A stretch of 64,000 bases of DNA from Eumeta japonica (GCA_005406025.1 BGZK01001419.1:92384-156383), one strand, 5' to 3'. Shown: positions 9,963-24,012, counted from the first letter of the stretch. Made by a program: numbers and translations. The notes: a model not told the origin generated them from the sequence alone.

Positions 9963-12900
9963 AATTTTCTCCAATTATCATTTATATATTTTATCCCTAA
10001 TAAATGCGGATATCGTTAAAATTTTGAAGAATCTTAAAGCCTTCTGTTTTAATTTTAATTTATAAATTCATATAAACGTCAATTATAAAACTGTAAAGTT
10101 TGTAAGTTGGAAATAAAAACGAACTTTTGCAACCAACGGGCACACCGTCCTGCCGATTTCGTTTATATAGACAGTTACTGAAATCATACGACATCTTCTG
10201 AACGCTACAAAGCGCTTCCTGCAGTCGGCCGCAAGCTTTTCCTCCGGCACGTGCGTGTTCAGGTTTATCGGCCGCCGCCGGCCGTCGCCGCACTCTTACC
10301 ATTCGGCCTAATTATTTTGATCGAGTCCATTTATAATTTCGTTAATACCCACTCCTTATCGGATGGAAAGAACTTTGACCGCTTAAAACTGCGCCCCCTA
10401 TCGAATTAATAGGGTCAGCTAAGTTACCGTATTTGAGTACTCCCCAAAATGAGGTAAACGGATGGTAAGTAAAATAAACAAAAATTGCGTTGCACCCAAA
10501 TTTTTTTTACTGTTTACGGTTACTTTTACACTACACTTCGAGTGGCCGGAGACCTCCTCATTAAGTATTTAGTATAAAGTAAATTTTGACGTTCATTATG
10601 TTTGTGTCCGAAATAGTTTTAATATGATGTCAACCAGTTCTTTCGACTTTGTCTATTTAGATATCGTCCAATCAAGTAATTGTAGTATAATAAAAATAAA
10701 ACGGTAATTAATCAACATGTCTTATTCGCTGTAAGTGGCAGTTCATTGTCATGAATGATAACTACAACAATAAATATTGAGTAGCGAATTGCCGCTATTG
10801 ACGAACATTTTAATTTTTCTACTAAATTTATGGAAATATCTTAAATATAAGATTCGCCTACCAAACTATAAACTTTCACTTCGGCATTTATTAACATGGT
10901 GTAACTCGATTTGTTGTTTCAGGAAATGTACATGTAAAACGTAATAATAAAAGTAAACGGTATGTGTCAAACGACCATTTTTTGGTGCAATCTGCTGTAA
11001 CATTACAGAGAGAAAAGTAATACATTTGTTTGTCCAAAAAATACTTCGCATCCACATTCGATTTAATCTTAGCCTGTTTTGTCGGTGTAGTGGATAAATA
11101 ATTCAAAGATCTGAACATATAAATATATACGTATTTTTTTCTTTACCACATACGTCGATCGTTTAATGCAAACTCATAGGTTTCGGACGCTCAAAATATA
11201 GTTCTTGTTTAATTCGCCCCCAACCGCACCCTCCGCCACACACTTTCGCCCTCCAAACTGCAATCTCCATTGGTTCCTCCTTTCCACAGATAAGCTATAC
11301 TCCGATAACCATATTTTATTTCCAATTACACCGTTCTATCGTCCTTTATTATCGGTTAGGTACTTTAAATTTATTATTCTCATAAGAAAATTTGATTACA
11401 GTGTAGACTTAGTTATTGTTTAGAAAATGGGTTATACGAACTTCTATTAAAAACACTATTCATGATAATTTGTTTGATTTTATTGTACAATAAACAATAT
11501 TGCTTTTTGGTTAAAAGTATCATTTTATTGGCAAAAAAAAAACGATAACTATCATTTTGTAAATGTAGCGAATGCTTTAAAAGGAAAAGTTTGAGTGTCA
11601 TGACTGAGGTCTTCATAGCGGCCCAGTGGCGATTGTGATCTGTTAATTGCCACTATCGCCCGGGCGGCACAAAGTCCAAAGCAATTGCTTTACAAGCTTT
11701 TGAAGAATTGACTAATTAATTAAACTCATTGGTCAATTCACCCACGGTCAGAGTTTAAATCTATTTATTATCTTAGTACCAGAATTGATAATGGGACCTG
11801 GATCAGAACAGAGTGAAACCGATCGAATGAAATCGAAAACAAAACAATTATTGGGATCATGAATCAAAGAGACGTCGTTCCATTTTCATTTTCAAGATAA
11901 ATAAATTTATTTTACGTTCATTTAGGCGGAACCACTGACAGTTGTTAGCGAGTTAGATAACTGTCTCAAATTTCAAGTCGGTAGCAAAAGAAATTACTGA
12001 AAAGACCGACGGACTCCGAAGTCGCGCCATTAGGTTTCCTTCCCAAAAATATGAAAGAAAGAAATTCTAAACTGTTATTTATGCCTTATTTGACTCTAAA
12101 CTATTTAAATAATAGCAAATGCTATACAATTGTTGTGTTCTCGATATCTCGAAACATGGGCATTGTAGACTATCAAAATTTGATAGCAGTTTGAGTTTAG
12201 TTTCGATCGAATTAAATAAATTTGTGTGAGGATGTACTTTATAACGCATGTGATTACGAGTAGCAAATGGCTCTACCGCGGAACAAAACATTGTCGCTCT
12301 GCGACCTTATCGATCCTATGACATTTCGCAATGACAGTCCATAGTGCGTTGATACTACTGAAATATAATTAACGAAAATCGACACATTTCGATTCTTTTT
12401 ACAGAGTGTATGAGTTTTTGTATACTATTCGCTAAACTGAACAAATCTAAGCACATACATACATATTTACATAAAGTCACGCTTATATTTCTTTACGGAG
12501 CGAGCAGAATGTCGAGGACTCATACCCCTCTTGACGCTGCCGTTGACAGTATTTGGAGGGCTATAAAGTAATTCTGACTTACATTACGATGATTAATTTT
12601 TTTTCCGTTAAAAATGAATACCACTTAACCACGACACAACTACAAACATCTCAATCCATTGTCAAATTATAATATTTATTTTCCATACTCTACTTATGGC
12701 ATTTATGTTCATAAAATAAAAAATCTATTGATTTTTTTTATTAAATTATGATAATCTGTGCTGATTTCATCGAATTGTCTCATCAACATTAATGTGTAAC
12801 TATTTTTCGCTGATACTCTCCGGTGATTGCCCTACACGCTTCTTCTGCTACCTTCTTCTTTATTTTTATAATGTAAATAAATGGCCGTTTGATGTTAACT

Positions 12901-15900
12901 GGTGAAGCATGTCCTAAAAACAAATATTTATATGTATATACGTATTTGGCTAAAACTGTTTTTTTTTTAAAACCGAAATATAATTGTCATGAAATTTCAA
13001 AAAGTCATAGGAGACTTTTGCGGAATAAATGTCACAATTGAGCAAAAATTAATAACTAAGTTTATGTCATAAAATATTAAAATTAATGTACTTAACTTTA
13101 ATTTGAGCCAATATCAATTTTATAGGATCTGTATTCACAATGGTAAAGTGGTGCCCGTACTGCTTGATGACCGCACCGTCTGCTGTTCCACCTACAATAT
13201 ATCTGGGCTTGCTCGATGTATTTATACGCACCAAATGTAGCAATGACACTTCCAACATCTATCACCGGCGAGTACGCGATGTCTTTTCAGTCTCAATCAA
13301 TAATTTCTATTTTAATGTTGGCGGCATTAAGTGGTTTATTAGTCTAAACAGACTGGTACGTTGCCTCGTTCATAATATTTTTTTATGATTCTGGGACACA
13401 GATCAGTATTTTGTAGCTCGGACGGTATTCCTCGTGAGCGTTAAGGGCACCGGGGACGTCAATTCTTCAATTAAAGATAAGACAACATTTACTATGTTTA
13501 TTTGATCAGTTCTTTACTTATTCTGTTAATGAACCTCATGTATGCTTAATCTAACATATCGAATGTTTAATTGCAATTTTAAGTTAAACCCAAATGAAAC
13601 GCGAACCAACATTCGCTTGACTAAGCACGAACGCCGAATCCCTTACATATGCCACCCATACCTAGCTCAGGTACTGCAATATCTGCATACCACTCACAAT
13701 CCCTTGTTTTCATGATAAACTTTAGTGTTTTTAATTTTAAAGCGAAACAAAAGCATTAATTGTATTGGCATATACGATAATTATTTTGCCATCCGTTCCC
13801 CCCGATACCTTCATCGCGTCATGTTACCTGTCCAGGTTCGAGCCACCGAATGATTGGCATTAACCAGGGTACGTCTAGAAAAACCACACTTTCGCAATTT
13901 AATATTTTTCATTACGTTCCAGAACGTACAACTAACTAATGCAATAGCATTAGACGAAATATTATTCCGTTTATTTTTTTTATTTTAACTGTCGTTTTCA
14001 ACGTAAAACCGATATCATACAAAATCGTTGGTGACGATGTTTTCTTGCCATGAAAGAACCCCGCGTCTGCTAACTATTTCAAAAGTCTTTCTTTTTCGGG
14101 TATTCTGTTAATAAGTCATAGTTATAAACACGGCGACGAATAGCGTCAGCATCAAAATGATCTATTCTTTCTCTTTGCGGTTTTTGTCGGCATCGGCGGC
14201 TTATTTTTTTCTTTACCATCAACAAAAATGTTTTCATTTGTAATTTTCGAAAACAAATCGCGTCCTATATCGAGTGCTTTTGCTACACGATTCACCGGTT
14301 TATCAAACTGGTGTTAACTGGGCGCCGTTTCTGGTCTCTCTTTCCAAATAACCTCGGAACAGGTATACCAGTTTCGTTACTGGCTATTGAGAATGATTAT
14401 TTTCAATGATTTTGGCATTTTCACAAACAGCAGACATATTCAAGTGAAAATCAGTTGGCCAAGGTCGATATGATGGCTAAAAGATCCAACAAATGCAATA
14501 AACAAAGCAGAGTCAAAGAAAATACAATTCGACATTAGTAAGCTAAGAGCGTACAGTACGCACAGCAACGCGACTAATGAACAAATTAATAAGTCCACTA
14601 TCAATATGGTCAATATTAACATAAAACCAGCATTAGCAACACAAAAAATCTGCTTTATTTTTTAATTATAATTCAATAAATTTCTTTGTAGGTGTGAATA
14701 ATTATTATATTATAAAGCTTTTTAAAATATTTACATATAATTCTTTTTTAAATTAATGAAAATTAATCCTAGTACAATATTAAAACGACGGTGTTCGATC
14801 ATTTTGACTATTTATTTTCTATTTACTGTTGTCCATGACAATCGTGGTTTCACTAATGCATTCTGAATGACAGAATTAACCTTATCATTATGTACAAAAT
14901 CAATTATTTTTATTTTAGGTAAGCTAATTTTCTTAGTAATTATTCTTCTTTCAGAAGTGTTATTACTAATTTGCTGATTTGTTTACAATATTCATAAAAC
15001 AAACTTTTCATTGTGAAACACGAGTAAATTATGCAAATTATTTATTTTAATCGCAGTGAACGTCATTACAGGGCCGTATTAATGAAAAGTCATGAAGTCT
15101 CATTGGATTGATAAAAGTAGTAGGTCTCACAGGACGCGGTGTCCGCACTCGCACATCGTGTTTTGTCGCAAATGGTAGTCTCGAGTCTCGAGTCGATCCG
15201 AAGTGCGTTTCGCGATTCCGTATGTATTAATATGGGAACATCAACTATTTATTTGTCATTGAAAAAATTACATATTCACGTACATTGACGATTAAACTTT
15301 AATCAGCACAGAGCGTGCGCACGCCGCGTTAGCACCGTATGGCTGGAGGGTCAGCGGTGGTAGCGGGGGTGGCGGCTGCTCACTCGTTTAATATTTATTT
15401 TCTAGTAATTGAATCACGTTATCGCCATCATAACTGTAATCTAAACGTGCACGGTAGTAAGTCCTAAAGGGATGTTAAGCCATACGGTTATTGAACACGT
15501 AATATAACTGTTCAAATAAAGGAATGTCAAAAGCGACAACTTTAAATGCTACGTAGAAAGAAATAAATTGCAGACACAAGAGAAACCCTATTCACGATAG
15601 ATATTATTACGCACTATAAAACCTTCTGTGGTCGGAAAAATGGATCTCGAGTATGGTCAAATGGAGTGAGAGCCAATCATAACAGCAGGTGAACAGTAAC
15701 CGCGAATGCTTCACCGGCCACGCCCTCCGCTGCCGTTGGACATCACTTACCCAATATCACTGTACCAAAAACAATTTAACAATCTCCTAAATGATGGCTG
15801 AGAGATTAACAACGGTACGTAAATTCGTGTTTCCATAACTCATACAGGATCACGTTTAGGAACTGAAATTGAAAATACAGATCGAAAACGCTGATTCAAC

Positions 15901-17080
15901 GAACTAAAAACTTCAAAAAATCGAAGTAGCACCTTCACACCGCGGTCACTTAATTAAATGAAAACTTTATGCTATACCAATGCATTTAGCGAAGTATATG
16001 AATTTTTGAAATAACATTTATGCCCGTTTCATACCCCCTACTCCTGCCTATTCCATGCTCATGGCGAGCCCATTTGTGTCCGGTCCTTATATTTCCGAAA
16101 TCAGCATCATGAAAAACATCCTATCACAATCTAATTTCATATCGAGAAGAATCGATCTTAAGCTTATCACATGGACCTAGTGCGAGTTTAAGGTTGTCAA
16201 CGACAGTTATCATTCACGCAGTGATAACCAACTCGAGGTTAATTTTTATGGGGCAATACATGAATCCAAATGACTAGTCTGAGATCGCGGTTTTTCCTGA
16301 TCGGGAACAAAGTTTATTTGCAGTTCTAGCGTGATGTACATATATATTTATATTCCGTTTTATATTTATTTCAACTGTAATTGTGTAGAGATAATTCAAA
16401 AACTTTTCAGAACGACTCTGTCGGCTATTTATAACATTGCTAGGAGGCAAACGAGCACACAATTCGCCGCCTGTAAACATTCACAACCCCAAAGAAATCA
16501 CTAGTGAGTTGGCGGCCTCGTGGAGAGGAATATGATATCTGATGAAGGGACAATGGGCCACTGGATCTCTTACTTATTCGATGACATACAACAACGTAGG
16601 CTGTAACTTTACGTCTATATTCTGTAATAGTATAATATCTCACATGTCAAATGGATCCTTTTTCGTGTTGCAGCTAAGTTTGTCACAACATGGCTACTAT
16701 ATACATACTCTGCTCCATATGATAAATTATCAAACCAAATTGAAAATGTATAAAAGTAATTTTGTAAAATGACGATAACAATTCGAGAGCCAAACAATTT
16801 ATTAGGAAATCTTTGTTCAAAAGAACAACATTTTTATATTATATCATACATGAGATGTAGGATCCTAGATTCAAGTATTTTTTTTTAATGTAATAATCTA
16901 TCTTCTGTTATATGATTTATAAAAGTGATATTCACAAACATTTTTAGGATTTCGCAAACATTATCAACAGCTTTTGCCGACCCTGGTAATGTGACTATAC
17001 TCGCAATGTCATCTTCTATCGTTATCGAATGATATTGTTAAAAATAAGTAAATATACTTAAGTTCAAAATTCTTATGCAC
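9963..17080. other. Long AT-rich non-coding stretch
   Basis: Seven kilobases contain only short chance frames with stop-rich surroundings. No homology was recognised. Small GC-rich islets occur at 10200-10300, 15120-15210, 15300-15380 and 15690-15740 and could be regulatory, but nothing specific supports that. A GGTTCGAGCC motif at 13834 resembles a pol III B box without a clear A box. Confidence 0.4.
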
Positions 17081-17083
17081 AAA

Positions 17084-17150
17084 CTGGTACTCGAACCCAT
17101 GACCTTCGGATTGAGAACAGAAGAAGCACCTGTATAGCTCGGAGCTTCTA
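17084..17150 (-). repeat. tRNA-like SINE head (reverse strand), weak
   Basis: Read on the minus strand, GGGTTCGAGTACC (17086-17098) is a good pol III B box. It is preceded by a tRNA-like TCTCAATCCGAAGGTCAT segment. The A box (near GAGCTATACAGG) is poor and no acceptor stem forms, so it is not a functional tRNA. A degenerate tRNA-derived SINE is the likeliest reading. Confidence 0.35.
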
Positions 17151-17159
17151 CTATTCTAT

Positions 17160-18860
17160 AGGTCTTTACCTATTAGTAATTCTATAAAATAAATAAAAAC
17201 TAGTAATCAAAATTTGTCCACCGAATAAAACATATCAGATATTCCAGCTTTCTACAAAGTTCTTTCAGTCGAATGAGAAAGCAACACGTGTCGCGAGCTG
17301 CAGTCGCAGCCGTTTCAAACGATCTATTGTTTCATTTACGACTTGCACTTGCGTATTCACATGCATTTTCAGTACAAGCGCACAAAATAGGTATCGATAC
17401 TAATAGAAACAAATTATGTGAATCACGCCACATGATGTTGGAAATGTAACAGTGAATAGGGATGTATTGATTATTTCAAAATGTATTCCTAGGCTTAGGG
17501 CCTCACTCCACCGGTACCCGGGTAATTAGTTATGTTGCTGCTAAGATAGTTTTATTGCTGAAATTGTAGTGTTCTGCATATTCTGTAATCTTCAATTTAA
17601 ATTAAATTACGGCAGACGCGTTAACGTGTAATGTTCTTCGCCGTTACACATTGAAACGCTTTCGTACCTGTGTACATATTTTATTCAATTCATTACGTGT
17701 ATTTTCAATTATCATCGGTTTCCAATCACCTCCCATATCTCTCATATCCATCTACCGACCCTTTCAGTACATAAGGAATCAAGTGTTCTTATAAATGAAA
17801 AGGATGTTTTCCCTTGGACATTTTTTCTCATTAAAAACAGGAAGACAAAAAATGTAAAGCGGTAAAGACCGAAGAAAAAATGAAATCGACAGTGGCCAAA
17901 GCTAAATTTGAAAAATCTATGAAATTTGAACAGATACTCGTTCAAAATTAACATTTAGACTACACCTTCTTCAACGCGCCCTTTTCTCGCAAGCACTATT
18001 AACTGAACAAACTAACGAACAAAGCGAATACACTGTAACCTTCAATCTCGCCTTCAAGCTCGGCCAACCCCCCTGACCATAGGAGCTGCGCTGCACTCGT
18101 CGCTCTCAATTAATAACGAATTTTCCGTTTCCCAAATTTCAACATATATAGTTTTCGCTTAAGCCTTGTACTCCTCCATGACGCTATAATGTATAAGTCT
18201 AAGTCTAAATACTTCTATCCTCTCAACATGATCGGTACACTACAATTGATTCATTGTATCAAGTATCACTGCTCCCACTCCACACTCTCGTTCACTAGGC
18301 TAGTTGCATTAGCCCCCCGCGATTAACTCACCTCTTTTTTTTGTTCAGTTGTACTCAAATTTCATTTCCTTTGTTTCCTTTTTCTACTGGCAGGCAAGCA
18401 TTAATTGCTACTCACTTTGGGTCTATGTCGGCGGGATCGTGTCAAATGTTAAACTTTTTTTGATTCTTTATCCTTCCATTCGCCCCTCTTTTTAAGTCGG
18501 TTTCTTTTAGCGGACATACGACACTTCACAGTATACGATATCTATAATATCTTCGCTTCATTTTTACGAGGGATATTTCACTACGAGATAGCTCAAATAG
18601 ATCTCGCTTACATACATAAGTATACACATATACTAGCAAAGTTTTAAGTCGATATAATAATTACAGATAGTTTAAAATAAACTTCCGAAATTTGTTTACA
18701 GGTGAAACCAATACAAAGCGTATAAAATAGTACGCACTTTACTAAAAGGACTACAAATATTATATTAAATTTGAACTAGACAGTCAAAGGCGCGTATAGT
18801 TTTCCGTTATTAGAATAAAATAAATTCTAGAAAAAACATAAAATTTTATTTTAAATAATA
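17160..18860. other. AT-rich non-coding stretch
   Basis: I see no exon, tRNA or clear repeat boundary here. Pyrimidine-rich segments around 18290-18510 are simple composition bias. Confidence 0.35.
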
Positions 18861-18879
18861 AATGTGCATTCATTCGCAA

Positions 18880-18960
18880 GTGATCGAGTCCCCGCGGTGC
18901 TGGCCGCGCGGGCGGCCGGTGGTGGCGCAGTGTCCCGCAGTCCGCCCGCCATCAAATAGT
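18880..18960. promoter_or_regulatory. Small GC-rich islet with initiator-like CAGT words
   Basis: The islet contains GGTGGCGCAGTGTCCCGCAG, echoing the GGCGCAGTGC of the candidate promoter at 9011-9020. It is followed by a possible donor (AAATA|GTAAGC, at 18958). No TATA box sits 30 bp upstream. It may be an alternative non-coding first exon of the elongase, with very weak support. Confidence 0.18.
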
Positions 18961-21900
18961 AAGCGGGTTGCGGCAACCTCAACTAAATCAATACTTTCAA
19001 CTGTGATTTCCACCACCCACGAAGTGCGTTCTCGAGTTTTATACACGAGGACATCACGCCTTTTTTTATACCTATAATTTTTAGTTAATACCTAAACAAC
19101 GAAAACGTTTGTAGGGTGCACAATCTGTGCATGGGAATTGAACACGCTCGTGCACATACATTATTATTTATTTTTTTTTAATATTTACGTATAATTAAAA
19201 CTTATAGACGATTGAGTATATCCGTACCCCAGTAGATATAAGTTAATTTCAAACTAGAAATTATCAAGTTTAATTCCCTGTCGTGAAGTTTGCTTATAAA
19301 TTCATTTTCATAGTCTACCAACAAGATCTCTCTCTCTCTCTCTCTCTAGCTCGAGCCCAATTGTTTGGTTGAGCAAGAAATGCTCAGAACTAAAAAAATC
19401 CTAATTCTAGAATAGTAGGATTAAGGCACTCGTCTTTTAAGAAACAAACCGGTCAAGCGTGAACCCGACGCGTGCATCGAGAGGTCTTTACGAACGGAGA
19501 AGAATGTCGTAATCGCTCCCACTCGTAAAATAAATTAATATAAATGAAATTCTCGACTGATTGCAAATTTTTAGCTATTTAACCTACATCTTAATTGAAA
19601 ATGCATTTTGAATAGTGCAAACTTATTTTATTTGTAAAGTTGGTACATCTCGAGCGATACACCGACTAGCCCCGGCGGACCGTTTCGACTTGCACGTTGC
19701 ATTTCCCTGTAAGACTTTTTTATACGTTACGTTATCGCGCCTGCCTGCTCGAGGTTACCACGATAGCGCATTCTACGATATGATTTAGTGACTTTTAGTG
19801 ACTCCAATAGAATGTGTGTCATTGAGGTAGCAACTATTTATGCAAATAATATATAAATGCGTCATGTTAATATTTTTTCATTACTTAACGGTTTATAAAA
19901 TGTCTACGCGTTGAACAAAATCATAAATCAAAGTGGATTTTTTATCATGAACAATCTTCCAGATGTGTCATTAAGGAGAATAAATACTGTTAACATACAA
20001 ATTGTCACGTGTAGACGTGTGTTCATTATATCGCTGTTTATTTTCCGTTGGTGTACTTTACTTATACACTTAAGCCATTTTGTTCTTTTCGTTTATTGGC
20101 CTATACAAAGAGTGATGTAAAATCATAAAGTCATCTATTTTTCTTTTAAATGTCTTCTCAGTTTTAATTTTACCTTTAGCTTTTCATAGCGTGAAAATAG
20201 CGTATGACGTATTTTTATAATGTTTAACTCTCAACTTCTAAAAATTCTATCTCAGTTGCATGTTTGTCATACCCTCATTTTATATTATTAAGTATCAACA
20301 GTTGCATTTTAAAATTCAAGCTAGGTATCGGAGTTTAACGATCAATGGAAAGTTACATTTTTTTTCGATCATACAATAACAAGTCATACAGTAATATAAT
20401 GTATAAGTCTAGAGCTTACAAATAATAGTCAAGGTTGAAATAAAAAATAAAGAATTCAATAGATTTCTTCGGAAGGAACAAAAATAACAACTGTTTTCTA
20501 TATTTTTCTGTAATCATAATCGAACCCTCTAGTAGTAGAAAAGTATTAGTAGTTTATTTATATTTGAAATGAAAACCTTGGAGGAAAGGCGGGCGCATGC
20601 ATTCAAACTATACGTCTTTGGCGTACTTAATTGAAAAAGTAACCTTAACACATGAATTCCGAAAATTCATCCAAATAGATCGTTATATAAGATAATGTAT
20701 CCAATGCACACGTTAATTATAATATCACACAGAACACTAGTAGCTCAGTGAATAAGAACATTTCTTTCGACCAGACCGTATTGGATCCTGACATCAGATT
20801 AGACCGGTCACTTTTTAACTTAACTGAAGGTATACGGTATATAATCTATACATAGTCTCGTTCCTGCTTTCAATTCTGCTCCCCGTCCTATGTTCCTTTC
20901 GAGTACCGCTCACAATTCCAATTTATACGAATTCAGAAGAAATTCTTGTGTCAAAATAAAACGTAGTTATATTAGTCTGAGATAGTGTAGCTTTCTATGT
21001 GAGAAAGAGTTTTATTTTTTACAACCCTAATACCCCTCTGTAAGGATTACTTTTTTCCGAGCATTAGATTTAAATAAAATAATGCCTATATTCTATTCCG
21101 TATTAAAATCCGTTCAGTCATTTCAAAGCTGTGCGTAGACAGACACACAGAGACAAAAAAATTAAAAATAGTTATTTTTTCGTTCATTATTTTTCTCTTT
21201 TCGTCCCTTCTCTATTTTTCACACACACCTTCACTGTGCAGACGTACCGGGTTCTACTCGTACTGTTACATTGCATGAACCTATAGATTTAACCAATTAG
21301 GTCTCTATACTGCGCCGTTAGTAAACCTGTTGGCAACTGTGTGGCGTCAATTTATCTTGGCATATGTGAGGATACGTATTATTAATATTAACACTACAAC
21401 ATATATTTGGTATTGCTATTTTGTTACCGATTTGATACTGAAAGAATCGTATCACTGAAAAATCTTTTATATTTATTACCAGAAAAAATATATGGAACTA
21501 ACTTCTACAATTACACAAAATTTCAATTTAATGTCAAGACTAGTTATTAAAATAACATCTCTTATCAAAAGCCTTTCTTTTTAAATCTTTTGATACGGAG
21601 TCTTAAAAACATGTAACATAATTATTTACTTAAACAATTTTATAGAAAATTCGTTTAATCTGTAGTTCTAGCATATTTATGTCTTTTAATTTTCTTCGGT
21701 CTTATCTGCTTAATGTAAGGTGCATTTGAAAAATTAAAAGCCCATAAAAATTCTGAATTATAATGCGACATAAAATAAAGCCATAAAAACACTTCTTACT
21801 ACGAATTGCGGGCTGTCGATACACGCGCGCGCGTCCATGGTTTCTGGATGCCATAGCATTGCGTTTTAATACTGCAATTAAAATGGAATAACGCGAAGCG
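18961..21900. other. AT-rich non-coding stretch
   Basis: It contains a (TC)n microsatellite (19328-19348), a six-base-period pyrimidine tract (20865-20935) and a possible decayed tRNA-like segment near 20738-20800 (TAGCTCAGTGAATA without a matching B box). No coding exon is supported. Confidence 0.35.
19328..19348. repeat. (TC)n microsatellite
   Basis: About ten uninterrupted TC units. Confidence 0.9.
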
Positions 21901-21906
21901 TCAGCA

Positions 21907-21967
21907 AAGACGTTTCAGTTTTTGTGTTTCTCGCGCCGGGCGACTTGGGGGAAAACTGAAACGTCTT
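21907..21967. repeat. Perfect 16-bp inverted repeat with 29-nt GC-rich loop
   Basis: AAGACGTTTCAGTTTT (21907-21922) is exactly complementary in reverse to AAAACTGAAACGTCTT (21952-21967). The spacer (TGTGTTTCTCGCGCCGGG...) is GC-rich. Pairing does not extend beyond the arms, which makes a miRNA precursor unlikely. It could be a small foldback element or a cruciform-forming site. Confidence 0.85.
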
Positions 21968-22314
21968 GTTCCAGTTTTGCTTATTCTATTTAAAAATTAA
22001 TCGTATTTATTCTAGCTTTCAAACTGTATGATTACATTTTGAATTAATTACTGCTTGTCGCTGATTTCAAATAGCTTTCGACTTGTTTATTTATATAATA
22101 AACTAGAGTAAACAAATGCTTAAATTGTTAAACAGTGAAGTGTTTTTATTTGACTTACGAACAAAAATCGTCACACACTTATAACGGTGCTTGTACATTC
22201 CGAAATCACTGCAGAGCGCAGCGATTTGTCCAAATATAGTTTTGTATTTCTGTACATATCGCGTAGCGCGTTGCGGGCTATCCTATTATTAGAAATGGTT
22301 GAAAAGTCGTCGTT

Positions 22315-22445
22315 ATTCGGCCCGCGTCGGCCGACGTATCGACGCGCCGACGCGCGGTGACGTCACCGCCGACATTGACCGCTCCGTACATAAGTTCGTG
22401 AGCCACTGTCATAAGCCACGTGACGTCATAATAAGATAGTGGCGG
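22315..22445. promoter_or_regulatory. GC-rich islet with two palindromic CRE-type sites
   Basis: TGACGTCA occurs twice: GGTGACGTCACC at 22356-22367 and CGTGACGTCATA at 22420-22431. The second is directly preceded by CCACGTGA, which contains a CACGTG E-box. This clustering of bZIP/bHLH-type consensus sites in a CpG-rich 130 bp suggests a regulatory element. Target gene and activity are unknown. Confidence 0.35.
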
Positions 22446-23940
22446 CCCTCGTCCCTTTAACGCAAAAATGCCCTGCACACGTAACGGGACCCCGATCGTC
22501 AGGAGTTAAAATAGAGTTTTGCCCTTGTAACAGCCACCGGCTATTCTTTAATTCTTGTCGGCGTTGTAACAAGATTAAAATTGAAACTTTTTCTAATGAA
22601 ACATGTGCATGTTTTATACATAATATCAGTCTGTTTTGTTTTTGCAATCAATGCGTTTACAATTCAAGTACGATTAACTGAAATATTAAAATGGTTCCGT
22701 ATTGAATTATTGTATTTCATTACAGTGCGCTTCTACTTTTCTGCGTGTTTACTTTTCACCTTCACTCTCTTTCAGTCCTTGAACCTCCGATAGGGTTATT
22801 TCATAACCATCGGTGACCATTTCATTTTCATCTGATACATCCACGCATTTTAGCACTATATCAAATTTAAGAATTCTTCCACTAGTGAAATTAGCTCCCA
22901 ATAATGTAGTCTTTATTTTATTGTAATACTAGAGTTTTTTCCTGTTACATCCAAATCGAAGCCATTCTCTGATCATGGTTTCGATTTGGATGAAGCTGTA
23001 TCAAGTGGGAAGCGTGACTCCTAGCATAACTGAAATGGAAATCGGAACGGAAGCCAGAATTAAAAGTCGAGATCGCAAAAAAAAATGAGAACGGGATCGG
23101 GGTCAAAATCGTGGGAGGGGCCGGGATTAGAATTGGAAGCGAAACCGTTTACAGAACTGAGAGCAGGAATGGCACTGGCATTGACAGAAATAAAGTTAAT
23201 AAAAATATTTAGACCTGTACAGAATTACATAAATGAAGATTCAACCGAAGTAAAAGGGAAGCAAAAAGAAAATATAATTTTGATTCAATATGAAATATTA
23301 CATCATTCAAAGTTCAACTGTAGGACAATAGCAACAGGAGCAACAACACTAGAATTACGACGGTCGAGAATAAGGATTCTAACTAATTTATTGTTTTCTT
23401 TTATTGTAGTTCCCGAGTTTACAGGGTATCCATGTTGATAAATTGGATCGATTGTCTTTTCTTCCGCTATACTATACGTGCTTATGGTACGAGATTCGAC
23501 TGCGAGATTACTACTTTCGTCTAGTTCTTAGTCAAAATCTATTCAATTAAAATTTTAATATTTGTATTAATGAATGATACAATATATTTTTACTAAGTTG
23601 CCTATCAAAATGTGGCAACTAACATTTTTTGATTAAAATCATATTAACTGATTAAAAAAAAATCAGTTGTTTTTTAAATAAAATATAATTCAGTTCACAG
23701 CAATCTAATACCTTTAAACGAGCAATTCTTGTATATATTTAATAAGAATCCAAATAACGGCTCCAACAATTTTGATGACGTTTATTGTGTAGGAAATTTC
23801 AAGGACGTTAAATCGATCTAGCTCGGTTTCACTTTTGAAAATGTCGTTTTGTCCTTGTTTTCAGGCAATGAAAAATATCATTATCATATATTATATTCGC
23901 ATGTGAATGCGAAGGCAGAAGGCAAATTTTGCCAGCGTCT
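22446..23940. other. Non-coding stretch with purine-rich repeat tract
   Basis: The only longer frame (23085-23438, 117 codons) begins inside the low-complexity GGGATCGG/GGAATC tract at 22985-23180 and is not a credible gene. No other structure is seen. Confidence 0.35.
22985..23180 (+). repeat. Degenerate purine-rich six-base-period tract
   Basis: Runs such as AATCGGAACGGAAGCCAGAA and GAACGGGATCGGGGTCAAAA show an imperfect GGGATC/GGAATC/AAGCGA rhythm. Related tracts lie at 33340-33530 (same strand) and at 20865-20935, 31430-31640 and 50800-50880 (opposite strand). Confidence 0.55.
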
Positions 23941-23945
23941 ATAAA

Positions 23946-24012
23946 GTTGTAATAGCTCAGCTGGTAATCGGGCGGTCCCGAAACCAAAGGATCCCGATTC
24001 GAGTCCAAGTTA
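23946..24012 (+). repeat. tRNA-derived SINE head
   Basis: A pol III A box TAGCTCAGCTGG (23953-23964) and B box GATTCGAGTCC (23996-24006) are spaced as in a tRNA. The flanks do not form an acceptor stem and there is no discriminator/CCA context, so this is a tRNA-derived SINE promoter rather than a tRNA gene. The body of the SINE after the head was not delimited. Confidence 0.6.

Noticed and set aside
13067..13388. Opposed ORFs around 13.1-13.4 kb as a gene relic (YIVGGTADGAV segment)
   Set aside because: A fleeting WD-repeat-like look on the minus strand is not followed by a second repeat, and the frame is short on both sides.
21907..21967. microRNA precursor
   Set aside because: Pairing is only the 16-bp arms with a GC-rich 29-nt loop and no extension of the lower stem.
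23085..23438. 117-codon + frame as a gene
   Set aside because: Its first third is low-complexity GGGATC-type tract. There is no domain and no splice or promoter context, and composition explains the open frame.
23946..24012. Functional tRNA gene
   Set aside because: A and B boxes are present but no acceptor stem pairs at the ends and the anticodon arm is poor. It fits a SINE head better.
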